A DNA stretch of 54,524 bases from Candidatus Aegiribacteria sp. (GCA_030594645.1 JAUVEU010000014.1:1-54524), one strand, 5' to 3'; counted from the stretch's first letter, positions 44,738 through 54,226 are shown. The notes: generated by a model not told the origin, from the sequence alone. Translations and numbers: made by a program.

Positions 44738-46041
44738 AAATATCCGTATCGATTATCCTGACTGTTATTGCAGGTTCAGCCCTCGCTGTAATACCGTCGA
44801 ATGTTGAAGAGTTCACTCTTTCCAATGGTATTCCGGTTATCACCCGAACAATTGATAATAACGATATAGAAGGATTTTCTCTCTTCCTTATCGGTGGATC
44901 CCGAGCTTTGACTGAAGAGACCCAGGGGCTTGAACGTTTTGCTCTTGAATGCGCGATGATGGGTTCGAATGAATACCCGGGACCTGTCTGGCGTGAACTC
45001 ATGGATGAAACACAGGCGGAATGGATCAGCAGTTTCAATTACGATTTCAGCCGATATCACCTGCGCTGCGTGAAGGACGATTTGTCTGCACTTCTATCAG
45101 CCTTTGGCGACTGCCTGCTTAACCCGGAACTCAGCGCACAGGCAGTTGAACAGGTGCGCGAAAGTTTCATTCAGGATCTTCAGGAGAAATACTACAGTCC
45201 TGACAGCTGGATCTGGTTCGTAGCAAATGATGCTTTCATGCCAGGGCATACTTACAGAAATGTACCGGATGGAATCGAGGAAACAATTGCCGGTTTCACA
45301 ACAGCTGAAGTGGAAGATATGCTTGATGAGAGAATTCGAGCCGGCAATATCCTTATCACTCACGCCGGACCTACAGATTCTGAAGAACTGAAAGAAATGC
45401 TTGAGGACGCCTTTTGTGATGTTCCAGAGGGTGGTCAGGAGTTTGCTCCTGTAGAGATATTCTTTGTTCCGTTCGATACAGTTGCAGTGCAGCACAGACA
45501 GATACCCACAGCTTACGCTGTCGTGAAATTCAATGCCCCTCCACAGGGACATGAGGATTTGCTCCCGTTCAGGGCAGCTCTGACCGCAGTCGATGATCTA
45601 CTCTGGCAGGTACTGAGAACTGACCATGCTCTGACCTATGCCACATTTTCCGGAACATCGAGTTATCAGCAGAACTGGGGTTACATGTATGTCAGTTCTC
45701 CACATCCCGTTCTGGCCTGTTCCCTGATGGCTGCAGTTCTTGCAGACGCAATCGAAAATCCGATGAATGCGGATGTCGTAAGAGGGACGATTGAGAAGAG
45801 CAGAACGCTGGAAAGTATGAGAGCTGCAAGCAAGAATACTCAATGTTGGATGATGGGTAGTTTCGAAATCAGCACAGGAGACTGGAGAAATGCGTACACT
45901 ATTTTTGATAATATCGATGAATTGACTCCTGAGGATCTCAGAGACGTTCTCGATAAATGGGTTGGCAATGGAGGCTGGGGTATTATCGCTGATACTACTG
46001 CAACCCCTGCTGCACAGCTTCAGCCATGGTCTCTTCACTGA
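44734..46041 (+). CDS. M16 peptidase homologue, non-catalytic partner subunit
   Basis: 435 aa with a signal peptide (ends near GSALA). The M16 fold is recognisable (EEFTLSNGIPVITRTIDNND, LFLIGGSRALTEE), but the place of HxxEH reads LERFAL, so zinc binding is lost. The C-terminal half (ALTYATFSGTSSYQQNWGYM) carries the M16_C strand with a Tyr pair used for substrate binding. Forms a heterodimer with the preceding subunit by analogy with other M16B pairs. Coupled by an ATGA overlap. Confidence 0.9.
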   Translation: MKISVSIILTVIAGSALAVIPSNVEEFTLSNGIPVITRTIDNNDIEGFSLFLIGGSRALTEETQGLERFALECAMMGSNEYPGPVWRELMDETQAEWISSFNYDFSRYHLRCVKDDLSALLSAFGDCLLNPELSAQAVEQVRESFIQDLQEKYYSPDSWIWFVANDAFMPGHTYRNVPDGIEETIAGFTTAEVEDMLDERIRAGNILITHAGPTDSEELKEMLEDAFCDVPEGGQEFAPVEIFFVPFDTVAVQHRQIPTAYAVVKFNAPPQGHEDLLPFRAALTAVDDLLWQVLRTDHALTYATFSGTSSYQQNWGYMYVSSPHPVLACSLMAAVLADAIENPMNADVVRGTIEKSRTLESMRAASKNTQCWMMGSFEISTGDWRNAYTIFDNIDELTPEDLRDVLDKWVGNGGWGIIADTTATPAAQLQPWSLH

Positions 46042-46051
46042 AGGAGTGAAT

Positions 46052-46387
46052 ATGAAATATCTTTTAGCAGCTGGATTCCTGCTTATGGCATGCGGAACTG
46101 CTGAAACCACTGAAAACAGCATTGACAATTATCTACAATATACCGGTTCAATAGAGGTTATAGCTCCAGGGTCGCGTTCTGAAACGATACTTCTGGAGGA
46201 TATTGATACTGGTGAAAAGTACGCTCTGGTTGGCGATATTGCCAGGGAATTATCGCAGCAGTACGGTATGACGGTTATAGTTACTGCCATTCCTACAGAT
46301 GAGGGATGGTCTATTCGTTCTGAACTTCAGAAACTCAGGGTAATCGAATATGTTCTGATGATACCTGAAAGAGGGTCAGACGAGTAA
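46052..46387 (+). CDS. Small lipoprotein of unknown function
   Basis: 111 aa from the ATG at 46052, with AAGGAGTG spaced six bases. A longer frame from 45962 only overlaps the M16 gene. Lipobox LMAC. The mature part has a short beta-rich domain (GSIEVIAPGSRSETILLED, YALVGDIARELSQQYG, MTVIVTAIP) that looks OB-like. Probably cotranscribed with the M16 pair. Confidence 0.75.
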   Translation: MKYLLAAGFLLMACGTAETTENSIDNYLQYTGSIEVIAPGSRSETILLEDIDTGEKYALVGDIARELSQQYGMTVIVTAIPTDEGWSIRSELQKLRVIEYVLMIPERGSDE

Positions 46388-46437
46388 TTCCTGCCGGGAT
46401 TTGAATACTATTACGGATATGTGTTGAAAGGAATTCC

Positions 46438-48237
46438 TTGAATTCAAAATCGGATAAGAAAGGTTTGGACAAATCCAGCCTGAAGCTTCTTCTGCGGAGA
46501 GTGATTAATCACAGGAAGGCCATAGGGCTTGGACTGATCACCCTTATTTTCGTGGACGCTATGCAACTCATTGTTCCTCAGATCTTCAAGAGAGTGATCG
46601 ATTCCCTTGCAAGCGGAATGGCGACTTCCGGACAGATACTGAAACTGGGACTGGCAGTTCTCGGAATCTATATCCTTATGGGTTTTTTCCGGTTTTTCTG
46701 GAGATACCTTGTTATCGGAGCCAGCCACAGGATTGACAGGAATATAAGGCAGGAACTCTACGATCATCTTCAGACATTATCACCCCAGTATTATGATCAG
46801 ACCAAGGTCGGGGATATCATGGCGCACGCCACAAATGATATCAGTGCTGTCCGTATGGCTACAGGTATAGCTACAATAGCTTCATTTGACGCTATTTTTC
46901 TTTCTTTATCCAGTGTTACCATCATGGTTATTATGAACTGGAAGCTTACACTTCTGACCTTGATCCCGCTGCCGCTAATCGCTCTCATGATGCTGAAATT
47001 CGGCAAGCTTATTCATAAGCGTTTTGAATCTGTTCAGGAGGCATTCTCCACACTTACGGAAAAGGCTCAGGAATCACTCTCAGGCGTGCGTGTAATCAAG
47101 GCATATGGCGATGAGGAATCCGAAAACAGGTTCTTTGCCGGAAAAGCTGAAGAATGCGTTTTGCAGAATGTCAAACTCGCCAGGATATGGGGCATGTTCC
47201 AGCCGATGATTGGAGCCCTGGCCATGGCCAGCATGGCGATTCTCCTGGGTGCGGGCGGTGCAATGGTAATCAGGGGAACGATATCTCTTGGAGAGTTTGT
47301 TGCGTTCTCAAGCTATCTCATGATGCTTATCTGGCCTATGATCGCAATTGGGTGGGTGGTAAATCTTCTTCAAAGAGGAGCTGCAAGCATGGGGCGCCTG
47401 CAGAAGATATTCACCACAGTACCGGATATCCTTGACGGGGGAAACAGCATTTCACCGGAACCGGCTATTTCTATTGAAAACCTTTCTTTCACATATCCCG
47501 GAACTGATGCTGAAGTACTCAAGGATATTTCGTTCAAGCTGCCCGTGGGAGGCACTCTTGGTGTTGTCGGACGAACCGGCTCCGGCAAGACTACTCTGGT
47601 AGAACTGCTGATGAGACTGTACGACCCGCCTGAGGGAACTGTTTTCGTCGGTGGTGTTGATGTACGGGACATGAAACTTTCGAAGATTCGAGGCATGTTC
47701 GGATACGTTCCCCAGGAAACCTTCCTTTTTGCGATGTCCATTGCTGATAATATATCGTTCGGAGCGGATGGAATATCTCAGGAAAGAATCAGTGAACTTG
47801 CCCGTATTGTGGATATCGCGTCTGAGATCGAAGATTTTTCAGATGGATATGATACGATGGTCGGTGAGCGCGGGGTTACGTTATCCGGAGGGCAGAAACA
47901 GCGGGTTGCAATTGCACGTGCCCTTGCAGTCACACCGAAAATACTTGTGCTGGATGATTCGCTATCCAGCGTTGATACAGAAACTGAAGCGGCGATTCTT
48001 TCCCGCCTCAAACATGAAATCAGAGATCTCACCTCCATACTTATCGCGCACAGGATAAGCACGATTCAGAACGCCGACCACATTATTGTAATCGATAATG
48101 GCAGGGTCGTTGAGCAGGGAACCCATGCGGAACTTCTCAGGCACGAGGGTTTCTATACAGAACTTTACAGGATGCAGCAGCTCGAGGAAGAGGCGATTAA
48201 GGAAGATATCGCGGGCCTCGAAGGGGGTGAGGACTGA
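46438..48237 (+). CDS. Heterodimeric ABC exporter subunit 1 (degenerate Walker B)
   Basis: 599 aa, TTG start with AAAGGA upstream. Six membrane helices (to about 310), then a nucleotide-binding domain: Walker A GRTGSGKT, intact signature LSGGQKQ, and Walker B ILVLDDSLSSVD, where Asp replaces the catalytic Glu. As in TM287/TM288-type exporters, this subunit supplies the good signature but a degenerate Walker B. TGATG-type overlap with the next gene. Confidence 0.93.
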   Translation: MNSKSDKKGLDKSSLKLLLRRVINHRKAIGLGLITLIFVDAMQLIVPQIFKRVIDSLASGMATSGQILKLGLAVLGIYILMGFFRFFWRYLVIGASHRIDRNIRQELYDHLQTLSPQYYDQTKVGDIMAHATNDISAVRMATGIATIASFDAIFLSLSSVTIMVIMNWKLTLLTLIPLPLIALMMLKFGKLIHKRFESVQEAFSTLTEKAQESLSGVRVIKAYGDEESENRFFAGKAEECVLQNVKLARIWGMFQPMIGALAMASMAILLGAGGAMVIRGTISLGEFVAFSSYLMMLIWPMIAIGWVVNLLQRGAASMGRLQKIFTTVPDILDGGNSISPEPAISIENLSFTYPGTDAEVLKDISFKLPVGGTLGVVGRTGSGKTTLVELLMRLYDPPEGTVFVGGVDVRDMKLSKIRGMFGYVPQETFLFAMSIADNISFGADGISQERISELARIVDIASEIEDFSDGYDTMVGERGVTLSGGQKQRVAIARALAVTPKILVLDDSLSSVDTETEAAILSRLKHEIRDLTSILIAHRISTIQNADHIIVIDNGRVVEQGTHAELLRHEGFYTELYRMQQLEEEAIKEDIAGLEGGED

Positions 48238-50321
48238 TGCACGGATCTCCCTTTGTTGAAGATAGCGCAGGCGGCAAACTTTATGACAGGAAGCTCGTCC
48301 GCAGACTGCTTCATTATGTCCGCCCTCACCGCAAACTGATATTTCTCGCCATGTTCTTTATGATAGTTACTGCATGCGTGGAACTGATCATCCCATATAT
48401 CACGAAACAGGCGATTGATAAATATCTTGCCAAGCTTTATCAGGTTTATACTGCTCCTTCCGAAGTGTGTGAAGATCTTCTGGAATCCTCTTCTGACAGT
48501 ACCGGTTTTATTGCGATTTCTCCGGATACCCTTCTTGTGAGAAAAGCAACTCTGGACGGGATGGACCCTGCAGAGAGGACGTTGATGGAGCAGCAGGGGA
48601 CTCTTGATAGAGAAACATCTTACCTCTTTCCCGAAGACAGATATAACGATGAGGTCGGATCTGTCATGGGAAAATACTGGCTGGTCCCCGAAACGGAACT
48701 GTCGAGTGTTCCACCTTCTGTCATACTTGATGTGAGAGGTGGTGATATTGCAGGTGTATCAAGATTAGCCCTGTTGCTTGGGGCTCTCATACTTGTCAGT
48801 CTGGCTGCTGGATATGGTCATGTAATGACGCTTGTCATAGCCGGGCAGAGATCCATGTACGACGTTCGAACCGAACTTTTCAGACACATTCAGAAGCTTT
48901 CCCTGAATTTCTATTCGAAAAATCCGATCGGCAGACTTGTTACAAGAGTTACGAACGATATAGAAGCCCTTAATGAAATGTTCACGGCTGTCCTGGTCAA
49001 TCTTGTCAAGGATGTTATTCTCATAGCAGGCACAGCTGTCATCCTGTTCCTGTTGAACTGGAGACTCGCTTTCGTGTCCCTGGCAGTAGCTCCTGTCTTT
49101 ATAATCGTTACGGTCATTTTCCGGGTTAAAGCAAGAGGAGCGTACAGGAGCGTTAGAAAGTACCTGGCTAAACTGAACTCCAGTCTCGCAGAGGATCTCG
49201 GCGGTATAAAAATAGTGCAGATCTTCAGGCAGGAAAAAAGGCGGCGACAGGAGTACAGCGAGACCAACAGCAACTACTTCAAAGCAAATATGAAACAGCT
49301 TGTGATATTCGGAGTATTCCGGCCGCTCATTGAAATAACCGCTTCTGCGGGAGTAGCACTTGTTCTTATTTACGGCGGAGGGAGTGTACTGAAAGGAGCT
49401 CTTACCATTGGTGCTCTGGTTGCGTTCATCAGTTACGTAAGGCAGATGTTCCAGCCGCTTGCGGACATAAGCCAGAAATACAATATCATGCAGAGCGCGA
49501 TGGCTGCAGGTGAGCGAATCTTCGGCATACTTGACACTAATCCGGAAATCACCAGCAAAGCGTCATCTGAACACACTTCTATAATGGGAAGAATCGATTT
49601 TGATGATGTGTCATTTTCCTATGAGAAGGGCAAGATTATCCTTCGAAAAGTTTCATTTGACGTGGAACCGGGCAGAAGTGTTGCCCTTGTAGGACCTACA
49701 GGAGCGGGAAAAACATCCATCATAAGCTTGCTCTGCAGATTCTATGATGTGGATTCAGGCAGGATCATGCTGGATGGAAAAGACTTGAGGGATCTTCCCG
49801 TTCGAACCCTGAGAGATAATATCTCTATTGTGCTCCAGGATGCTTTCATTTTCAGCAGAAGTATTGCTGATAATATCCGTCTCGGAATGGATCTTTCTGA
49901 CGAGGAGGTTCGAAAAGCTGCGGATATGGTGCAGGCAACACCTTTTATCGAGAAGCTTCCGGATGGTTTTGATACGGTAATGGCTGAGCGGGGAACCACT
50001 CTGTCAACCGGCCAGAAGCAGCTCATCTGTTTTGCGAGAGCACTTGCTCACGATCCTCGAATTTTGATTCTGGACGAGGCAACAAGTAATGTTGATCCCG
50101 CAACTGAGCAGCTGATACAGAACGCCATTGAAATCCTGATGAATAACCGCACCAGTATTGTGGTTGCTCACAGACTGAGCACAATCCAGAAAGCTGACCA
50201 GATACTTGTGATTGATGACGGGAGAATCCTTGAAAGAGGTAATCACCAGGAACTTCTCGCGCGGAGGGGTATCTACTATAATCTCTATCTGTTGCAGTAC
50301 GACGGGAATTCTGCAGTATGA
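48237..50321 (+). CDS. Heterodimeric ABC exporter subunit 2 with large extracellular insert
   Basis: 694 aa. About 100 residues (KLYQVYTAPSEVCEDL to VPPSVILDVRG) are inserted between membrane helices 1 and 2, an external loop not present in the partner. NBD: Walker A GPTGAGKT, altered signature LSTGQKQ, and Walker B ILILDEATSNVD with the catalytic Glu. With subunit 1 this gives one competent and one degenerate ATP site. Substrate unknown; multidrug or lipid export is common in the family. Confidence 0.93.
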   Translation: MHGSPFVEDSAGGKLYDRKLVRRLLHYVRPHRKLIFLAMFFMIVTACVELIIPYITKQAIDKYLAKLYQVYTAPSEVCEDLLESSSDSTGFIAISPDTLLVRKATLDGMDPAERTLMEQQGTLDRETSYLFPEDRYNDEVGSVMGKYWLVPETELSSVPPSVILDVRGGDIAGVSRLALLLGALILVSLAAGYGHVMTLVIAGQRSMYDVRTELFRHIQKLSLNFYSKNPIGRLVTRVTNDIEALNEMFTAVLVNLVKDVILIAGTAVILFLLNWRLAFVSLAVAPVFIIVTVIFRVKARGAYRSVRKYLAKLNSSLAEDLGGIKIVQIFRQEKRRRQEYSETNSNYFKANMKQLVIFGVFRPLIEITASAGVALVLIYGGGSVLKGALTIGALVAFISYVRQMFQPLADISQKYNIMQSAMAAGERIFGILDTNPEITSKASSEHTSIMGRIDFDDVSFSYEKGKIILRKVSFDVEPGRSVALVGPTGAGKTSIISLLCRFYDVDSGRIMLDGKDLRDLPVRTLRDNISIVLQDAFIFSRSIADNIRLGMDLSDEEVRKAADMVQATPFIEKLPDGFDTVMAERGTTLSTGQKQLICFARALAHDPRILILDEATSNVDPATEQLIQNAIEILMNNRTSIVVAHRLSTIQKADQILVIDDGRILERGNHQELLARRGIYYNLYLLQYDGNSAV

Positions 50322-50339
50322 ACTCAAGCGGGAGAACGC

Positions 50340-50852
50340 ATGACCTTAACTAAAACAACAATCTGTGTCATCTTACTTATCGTTAGTATCCCTGTTTTTG
50401 CAGACAGTATTTCGGAAAGGTTCATCGTTTCTCCTGACGGGATTATTCTGGACAGTGAAACACAACTGCAATGGATGGTTGGGCCTGACATGGATTACAG
50501 CTGGTATGATGCGCGATCCTGGATAGATGAGCTTGAGGGAGACTGGCGCATGCCATCCAAGTACGAACTTCTCGACCTTTACAATGCGGGTGTCGATATC
50601 TATCACTGGGGACCTTTTGAAAACAGTGGAAAGTACGTGTGGGCATTTGATATTCAAAGTAACGATTTATCATTTATATTCAGTTTTATTCCGGATTATG
50701 ATGTATACTGGTCAAGACAGTATTCACAGGATACATTTGGAATCCGGGTATTCGCGGTCTATTCTCCACCGGTCAGGAGGAGACTTGTCCTACGTACATT
50801 CCGCAATTGGAACCGATTTGATTTTCCCTTGTTTCCCCGATACTCAGGATAG
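50340..50852 (+). CDS. Secreted DUF1566-domain protein with read-through tail
   Basis: 170 aa with a signal peptide ending near VFA. The DUF1566 / Lcl C-terminal pattern is present: DSETQLQWM, SWYDARSWIDELEGDWRMPSKYELLDL and VYWSRQYSQDTFGIRVF. The domain ends about residue 140. The last 27 or so residues (basic, Arg/Phe-rich) are encoded opposite the C-terminus of the convergent radical SAM gene and look like accidental extension. Function unknown. Confidence 0.8.
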   Translation: MTLTKTTICVILLIVSIPVFADSISERFIVSPDGIILDSETQLQWMVGPDMDYSWYDARSWIDELEGDWRMPSKYELLDLYNAGVDIYHWGPFENSGKYVWAFDIQSNDLSFIFSFIPDYDVYWSRQYSQDTFGIRVFAVYSPPVRRRLVLRTFRNWNRFDFPLFPRYSG

Positions 50853-51684
50853 TATCAAAACCAGCACTCCGGAATTGCCGCACGAGATAATCTGCTGACC
50901 TTGGATCATCAGGATCAATCGTTCCATCCATTCCCATATGCCTTGAGGATCGTGTAGGGTTCACAGGAGTGAGCTTTATCATAAAATGCTCAGGTGAGAA
51001 GATATCCGCTATCACGGAAGGCTCAACTGGAAAACCTTTAACCGGAGCGAAATTAAGTGCAATTTTTCGATCACCTGAACAGTAGAATTCATCTCCCCAG
51101 TCACTCATTTCTCTGAAGCTCCATGTTTTTACCGGAATGAGTTTCAGCCTGTCACTTTCCCTGGTTGTGTGAAGTGAGAACTGCATCTGGAAACTGCCGT
51201 TCGGATACAGCCTGTTCTTGATCTCCGCCAGCCTGTCGAAGAACTCGTTAGTTTCATGCGGGGCAACCGATGAAATACAGGGAATAAGCCCGGGAGCATC
51301 GTACAGCACAGGTAACTTTTCAAGGACATCCGGAACTGCCGGATTGAGTGCGGGGTCGCCCATCCGCGCGAATTGAATCTTGAACTTGTTTACAGGAATT
51401 CTTCTATCAGGATAACGCTTCTTTACCATATAATCGATCTGATCGATTATTTCCCCGGCGGAGAGTTTTCCGGTATATCGGTTTCCGGCATCGCAAATCG
51501 GACAGCCAACCGGACATCCACGAAGAGTTGATACGATGAGTACCCATTTTTCTGAATCGGGAATGGGAGGCTGAACTGATTCGACGAACTCAATTAATTC
51601 GCCATCCTCCAGCTCAGCTATATAGACAGTAGCAAGATCAGGGTCACCCTGTTTTCTGATGACTTTCATTTCAAGATTATCCAT
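50773..51684 (-). CDS. RlmN/Cfr-like radical SAM protein
   Basis: 303 aa. The [4Fe-4S]-SAM motif is CPVGCPIC (C57, C61, C64), followed by FKIQFARMGDPALNP, the GEP-like strand. A late cysteine C294 in GSNCGMYVG matches the methyl-carrying or resolving cysteine of RlmN/Cfr. It is shorter than RlmN (about 360 aa), lacking most of the N-terminal domain. The substrate could be RNA or something else. It overlaps the flavoprotein gene by 8 bp and converges on DUF1566 with an 80-bp overlap. Confidence 0.83.
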   Translation of the reverse strand: MDNLEMKVIRKQGDPDLATVYIAELEDGELIEFVESVQPPIPDSEKWVLIVSTLRGCPVGCPICDAGNRYTGKLSAGEIIDQIDYMVKKRYPDRRIPVNKFKIQFARMGDPALNPAVPDVLEKLPVLYDAPGLIPCISSVAPHETNEFFDRLAEIKNRLYPNGSFQMQFSLHTTRESDRLKLIPVKTWSFREMSDWGDEFYCSGDRKIALNFAPVKGFPVEPSVIADIFSPEHFMIKLTPVNPTRSSRHMGMDGTIDPDDPRSADYLVRQFRSAGFDTILSIGETRENQIGSNCGMYVGQVSS

Positions 51685-52552
51685 TCATCTTTATATAGTG
51701 AAGCGAATGAGCCGCAGCGATCAATCCATGCCCCGCAGCGATAGCTGCCTGCCCCAGGCTGCCTAGCGAAGCGTCTCCAACGATGTAGAGCCCCGGAATC
51801 GATGTTCTCACACTGCCTGATTCGTACTTCATTTCGTTCGGCATTACAGGCAATTCAGGTTCTCTCCCAATTGCGGCAAGTACCGCTCCCACCAGATGTT
51901 CACCATTGATTCCATCTGACATATATCTGACAAGAAAACCGTTTCCCGAACTGATTATCGAAGCGGGCTCGGTATTATACAAAATTCTGATTCCACTGTG
52001 AGTTTCAACCTCGTCTTTCAATCTTTCACAAGCTCTCAGACTGGAATTCCTTACAAGGATACTAACATTTGAGCCTGCGTCCGAGAGGCTCAAGGCATAA
52101 TCAAGCGCTGCTTCACCTCCCCCGATCACGATCGTATTGTAAGGAACCGGTGCTGGAACATCCAGGATAGATCGAAGCAGTTTTGAAGAAGTGTTTCCGG
52201 GAATCGAGTAATCCAGCGGAACGGTTCCTGTCGCTACGATCACAGAACCGGATGTAATTACCCCGTGATTACCTCTTATCTCGAAAGCATTGTTTATTTG
52301 AACGATTGAATCCGCGTGGTAATCCAGCACTACTATCCCGAATCCTGAAATATGAGAACAGAGTTTCTCAGCGAACTTGCTGCCCGGAATAGCCTCCAGG
52401 CCAGGATAGTTCTCTATAAGACGGGCTTCCCTTATAAGACCGCCTGCTCTGCCTGCTGTATCCAGAAGCCTGACATCGAGGCCCAGTCTTCGGCATTGAA
52501 CAGCTGCGGAGCACCCTGCCGGTCCCGCCCCGATAATTGCTGTTTCGATCAA
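51677..52552 (-). CDS. Thioredoxin-reductase-like FAD/NAD(P) oxidoreductase without CxxC
   Basis: About 291 aa from a TTG at 52552, eight bases after the upstream stop and preceded by GGAGAGGG. The longer frame to 52627 would overlap the hydrolase gene. FAD site GAGPAGC, IENYPGLEAIPG, ATGTVP, NAD(P) site VIGGGEAALDYALSL, and GLYIVGDAS. The redox-active CxxC between the two nucleotide domains is missing, so disulfide reduction is unlikely. It may be a ferredoxin-NADP-type reductase feeding electrons to the radical SAM protein. Confidence 0.85.
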   Translation of the reverse strand: MIETAIIGAGPAGCSAAVQCRRLGLDVRLLDTAGRAGGLIREARLIENYPGLEAIPGSKFAEKLCSHISGFGIVVLDYHADSIVQINNAFEIRGNHGVITSGSVIVATGTVPLDYSIPGNTSSKLLRSILDVPAPVPYNTIVIGGGEAALDYALSLSDAGSNVSILVRNSSLRACERLKDEVETHSGIRILYNTEPASIISSGNGFLVRYMSDGINGEHLVGAVLAAIGREPELPVMPNEMKYESGSVRTSIPGLYIVGDASLGSLGQAAIAAGHGLIAAAHSLHYIKMNG

Positions 52553-52559
52553 TGTAGAT

Positions 52560-53225
52560 TCACCCTCTCCGAAATGAGCAGATTGAAGCAGTGTCGGATA
52601 TGACTGCAAAACCGTTCGCAAGCCCAAGAAGGCTTCCCAGGTGAAGTTCTTCAGTGCTGCTTGTCAGAGCATCTGCAGCAATATAGACCTCGAATCCCCT
52701 CACGAATGCTGATCTGGCTGCAGTCTCACAGCAGAGATGGGTCAGAACTCCTGTCACGAGTACCTGTTCGATGTTAAGTTCTCTCAGGTACTCCTCAAGA
52801 CCGGTACGGTAAAACGCATCGTATGTATTCTTCCTGAAAACTCTCTCTTCTGCTGAAGGAGCAAGCCGGGAAATTATCTCTGACTCATGACTGCCGCAGT
52901 TGATATAGTCGCTGAAGAACTTTCCGAGCATGCCCAGATCATCCTTTCCCCTGTGGCAGTGTCTCGTGAAAACAACAGTACCGCTGATATCTCTCCAGTA
53001 CCGGAGAAGTGTGGATATCCTCGGGATTACCGCTTCGGTAGACGGCAGATAGACCCTTCCGTCAGGGTGAGCGAAGTAGTGCAGCATGTCTACAACTAAA
53101 AGGGCGCACTTCGACGGTTCAAGAACCAGATCAGGTTTGGTTCGGTTCCTGGCATGGATCTGATCAAGCCAGTAAGCAGTTTTGTCAGTAAGATTCTCCG
53201 GAGTTACAAATCGGTCTGTCAGCAT
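52560..53225 (-). CDS. Isochorismatase-family cysteine hydrolase
   Basis: 221 aa. Active-site Asp in CALLVVDMLHYFAHP, Lys/His region, and nucleophile Cys in VLTHLCCETAARSAFVRGF, preceded by the cis-peptide VTG. The family includes nicotinamidases and N-carbamoyl hydrolases; a metal-site DxH is not obvious, so nicotinamidase is not assured. First gene of a three-gene minus operon with the flavoprotein and radical SAM genes. Confidence 0.87.
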   Translation of the reverse strand: MLTDRFVTPENLTDKTAYWLDQIHARNRTKPDLVLEPSKCALLVVDMLHYFAHPDGRVYLPSTEAVIPRISTLLRYWRDISGTVVFTRHCHRGKDDLGMLGKFFSDYINCGSHESEIISRLAPSAEERVFRKNTYDAFYRTGLEEYLRELNIEQVLVTGVLTHLCCETAARSAFVRGFEVYIAADALTSSTEELHLGSLLGLANGFAVISDTASICSFRRG

Positions 53226-53305
53226 CAGAACTCCCTTTGAGCCGCAATTGTTTTTTCAAACATATTTATTCTCTTGCCTCAGTTAGTGATATATTTTCTG
53301 ACTAC

Positions 53306-53358
53306 TGACTTTATTGATGATAGTAAACATAACTGAAAACAGGAGAGTGGAGAGGAGA
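53306..53358 (+). repeat. Duplicated leader element, copy 1
   Basis: About 53 bases starting TGACTTTATTGATGATAG. It matches 54227-54280 closely, including an unbroken CATAACTGAAAACAGG. It lies about 75 bases before the start of the secreted-protein gene. A CTGACT-N17-CATAAC arrangement could be a promoter. Confidence 0.75.
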
Positions 53359-53436
53359 CCTGGACACTGCCCTTGCATCAGATAAAAGAATATAGCATAA
53401 TTCGCTATGATGTAAGGTTTTCCGGGAGGAATGCAT

Positions 53437-54165
53437 TTGAAAGCTCAGCTGGTATCACTATCGATAATGTTCATTATTCTTGTTCTCCTGGCGCCGTTCC
53501 CTGAGATTGATTCTCTTCGGAGGACATTCACCACGGGATCTGCGGATATTCCTGTTTCCGCAGTCCAGCCGGCCATTGCCCTCGAACAAAGCATACCTTC
53601 TATTGATTTACAGGAAGATACCGAGCCTTCCGATGAACCCATGACATACATCTGTGCCTCAGGTGCTGAACCGGAACGCAGTGGCGTGACACCTGTAAGA
53701 AGCAGTATCATCAGAGAAGCAACATTTGAGCAGTACCAGATGGAGAAGCATTCCGCGGGTATTCGGGAAAATCAGGTATCCCGTTCCAGCGAGCATTACT
53801 TCACACCTAAGAGCAGCTTCTACGCAACTTCTATCCATAGTAACACCGTCCCAACGAGACAGAATTTCGATTTCCACGAGCTTCTGCAGAAGCGATGTCA
53901 TGTTGAGCAAAGAAGCAGCGGCAAACAGTTCCTTTTCATTCAGCAGGTTCCAAACTCTGTATTAGAGAACTGGCTCCTGCCTCAAAACGGTCCGAACACC
54001 ACCCCCGCTGAACAGCCGTTGCGGCAGCAGCTCGATGACGGAACCTTCAGGGAAACCGATCAGATCTTCACAAGAGATCTTCACCGACGATCCGTACCCT
54101 CAGATCGTCCCGCACGAAGAACGGCAGGCAGCCTGTCATCGGGAGTTAGCAACTCGCAGCGCTGA
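53437..54165 (+). CDS. Secreted or membrane-anchored protein of unknown function
   Basis: About 242 aa. One N-terminal hydrophobic segment (VSLSIMFIILVLLAPF) is followed by a polar, Ser/Thr/Arg/Gln-rich, low-complexity chain with no recognisable domain. GGGAGGA directly abuts ATG 53431, so I prefer the TTG at 53437, seven bases downstream; either is possible. Neighbour of a lipoprotein gene with the same leader repeat, so the two may be co-regulated. Confidence 0.6.
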   Translation: MKAQLVSLSIMFIILVLLAPFPEIDSLRRTFTTGSADIPVSAVQPAIALEQSIPSIDLQEDTEPSDEPMTYICASGAEPERSGVTPVRSSIIREATFEQYQMEKHSAGIRENQVSRSSEHYFTPKSSFYATSIHSNTVPTRQNFDFHELLQKRCHVEQRSSGKQFLFIQQVPNSVLENWLLPQNGPNTTPAEQPLRQQLDDGTFRETDQIFTRDLHRRSVPSDRPARRTAGSLSSGVSNSQR

Positions 54166-54226
54166 ACTGTAGTTACTGTAAATAGCGCTTTCTTCTCATT
54201 TGATTACTGTTTATTTCCAGATCCCT

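Noticed and set aside
45962-46051. Extended start of the small lipoprotein inside the M16 gene
   Set aside because: The ATG at 46052 has a proper ribosome binding site and signal peptide; the extension is antiphase reading of M16 codons.
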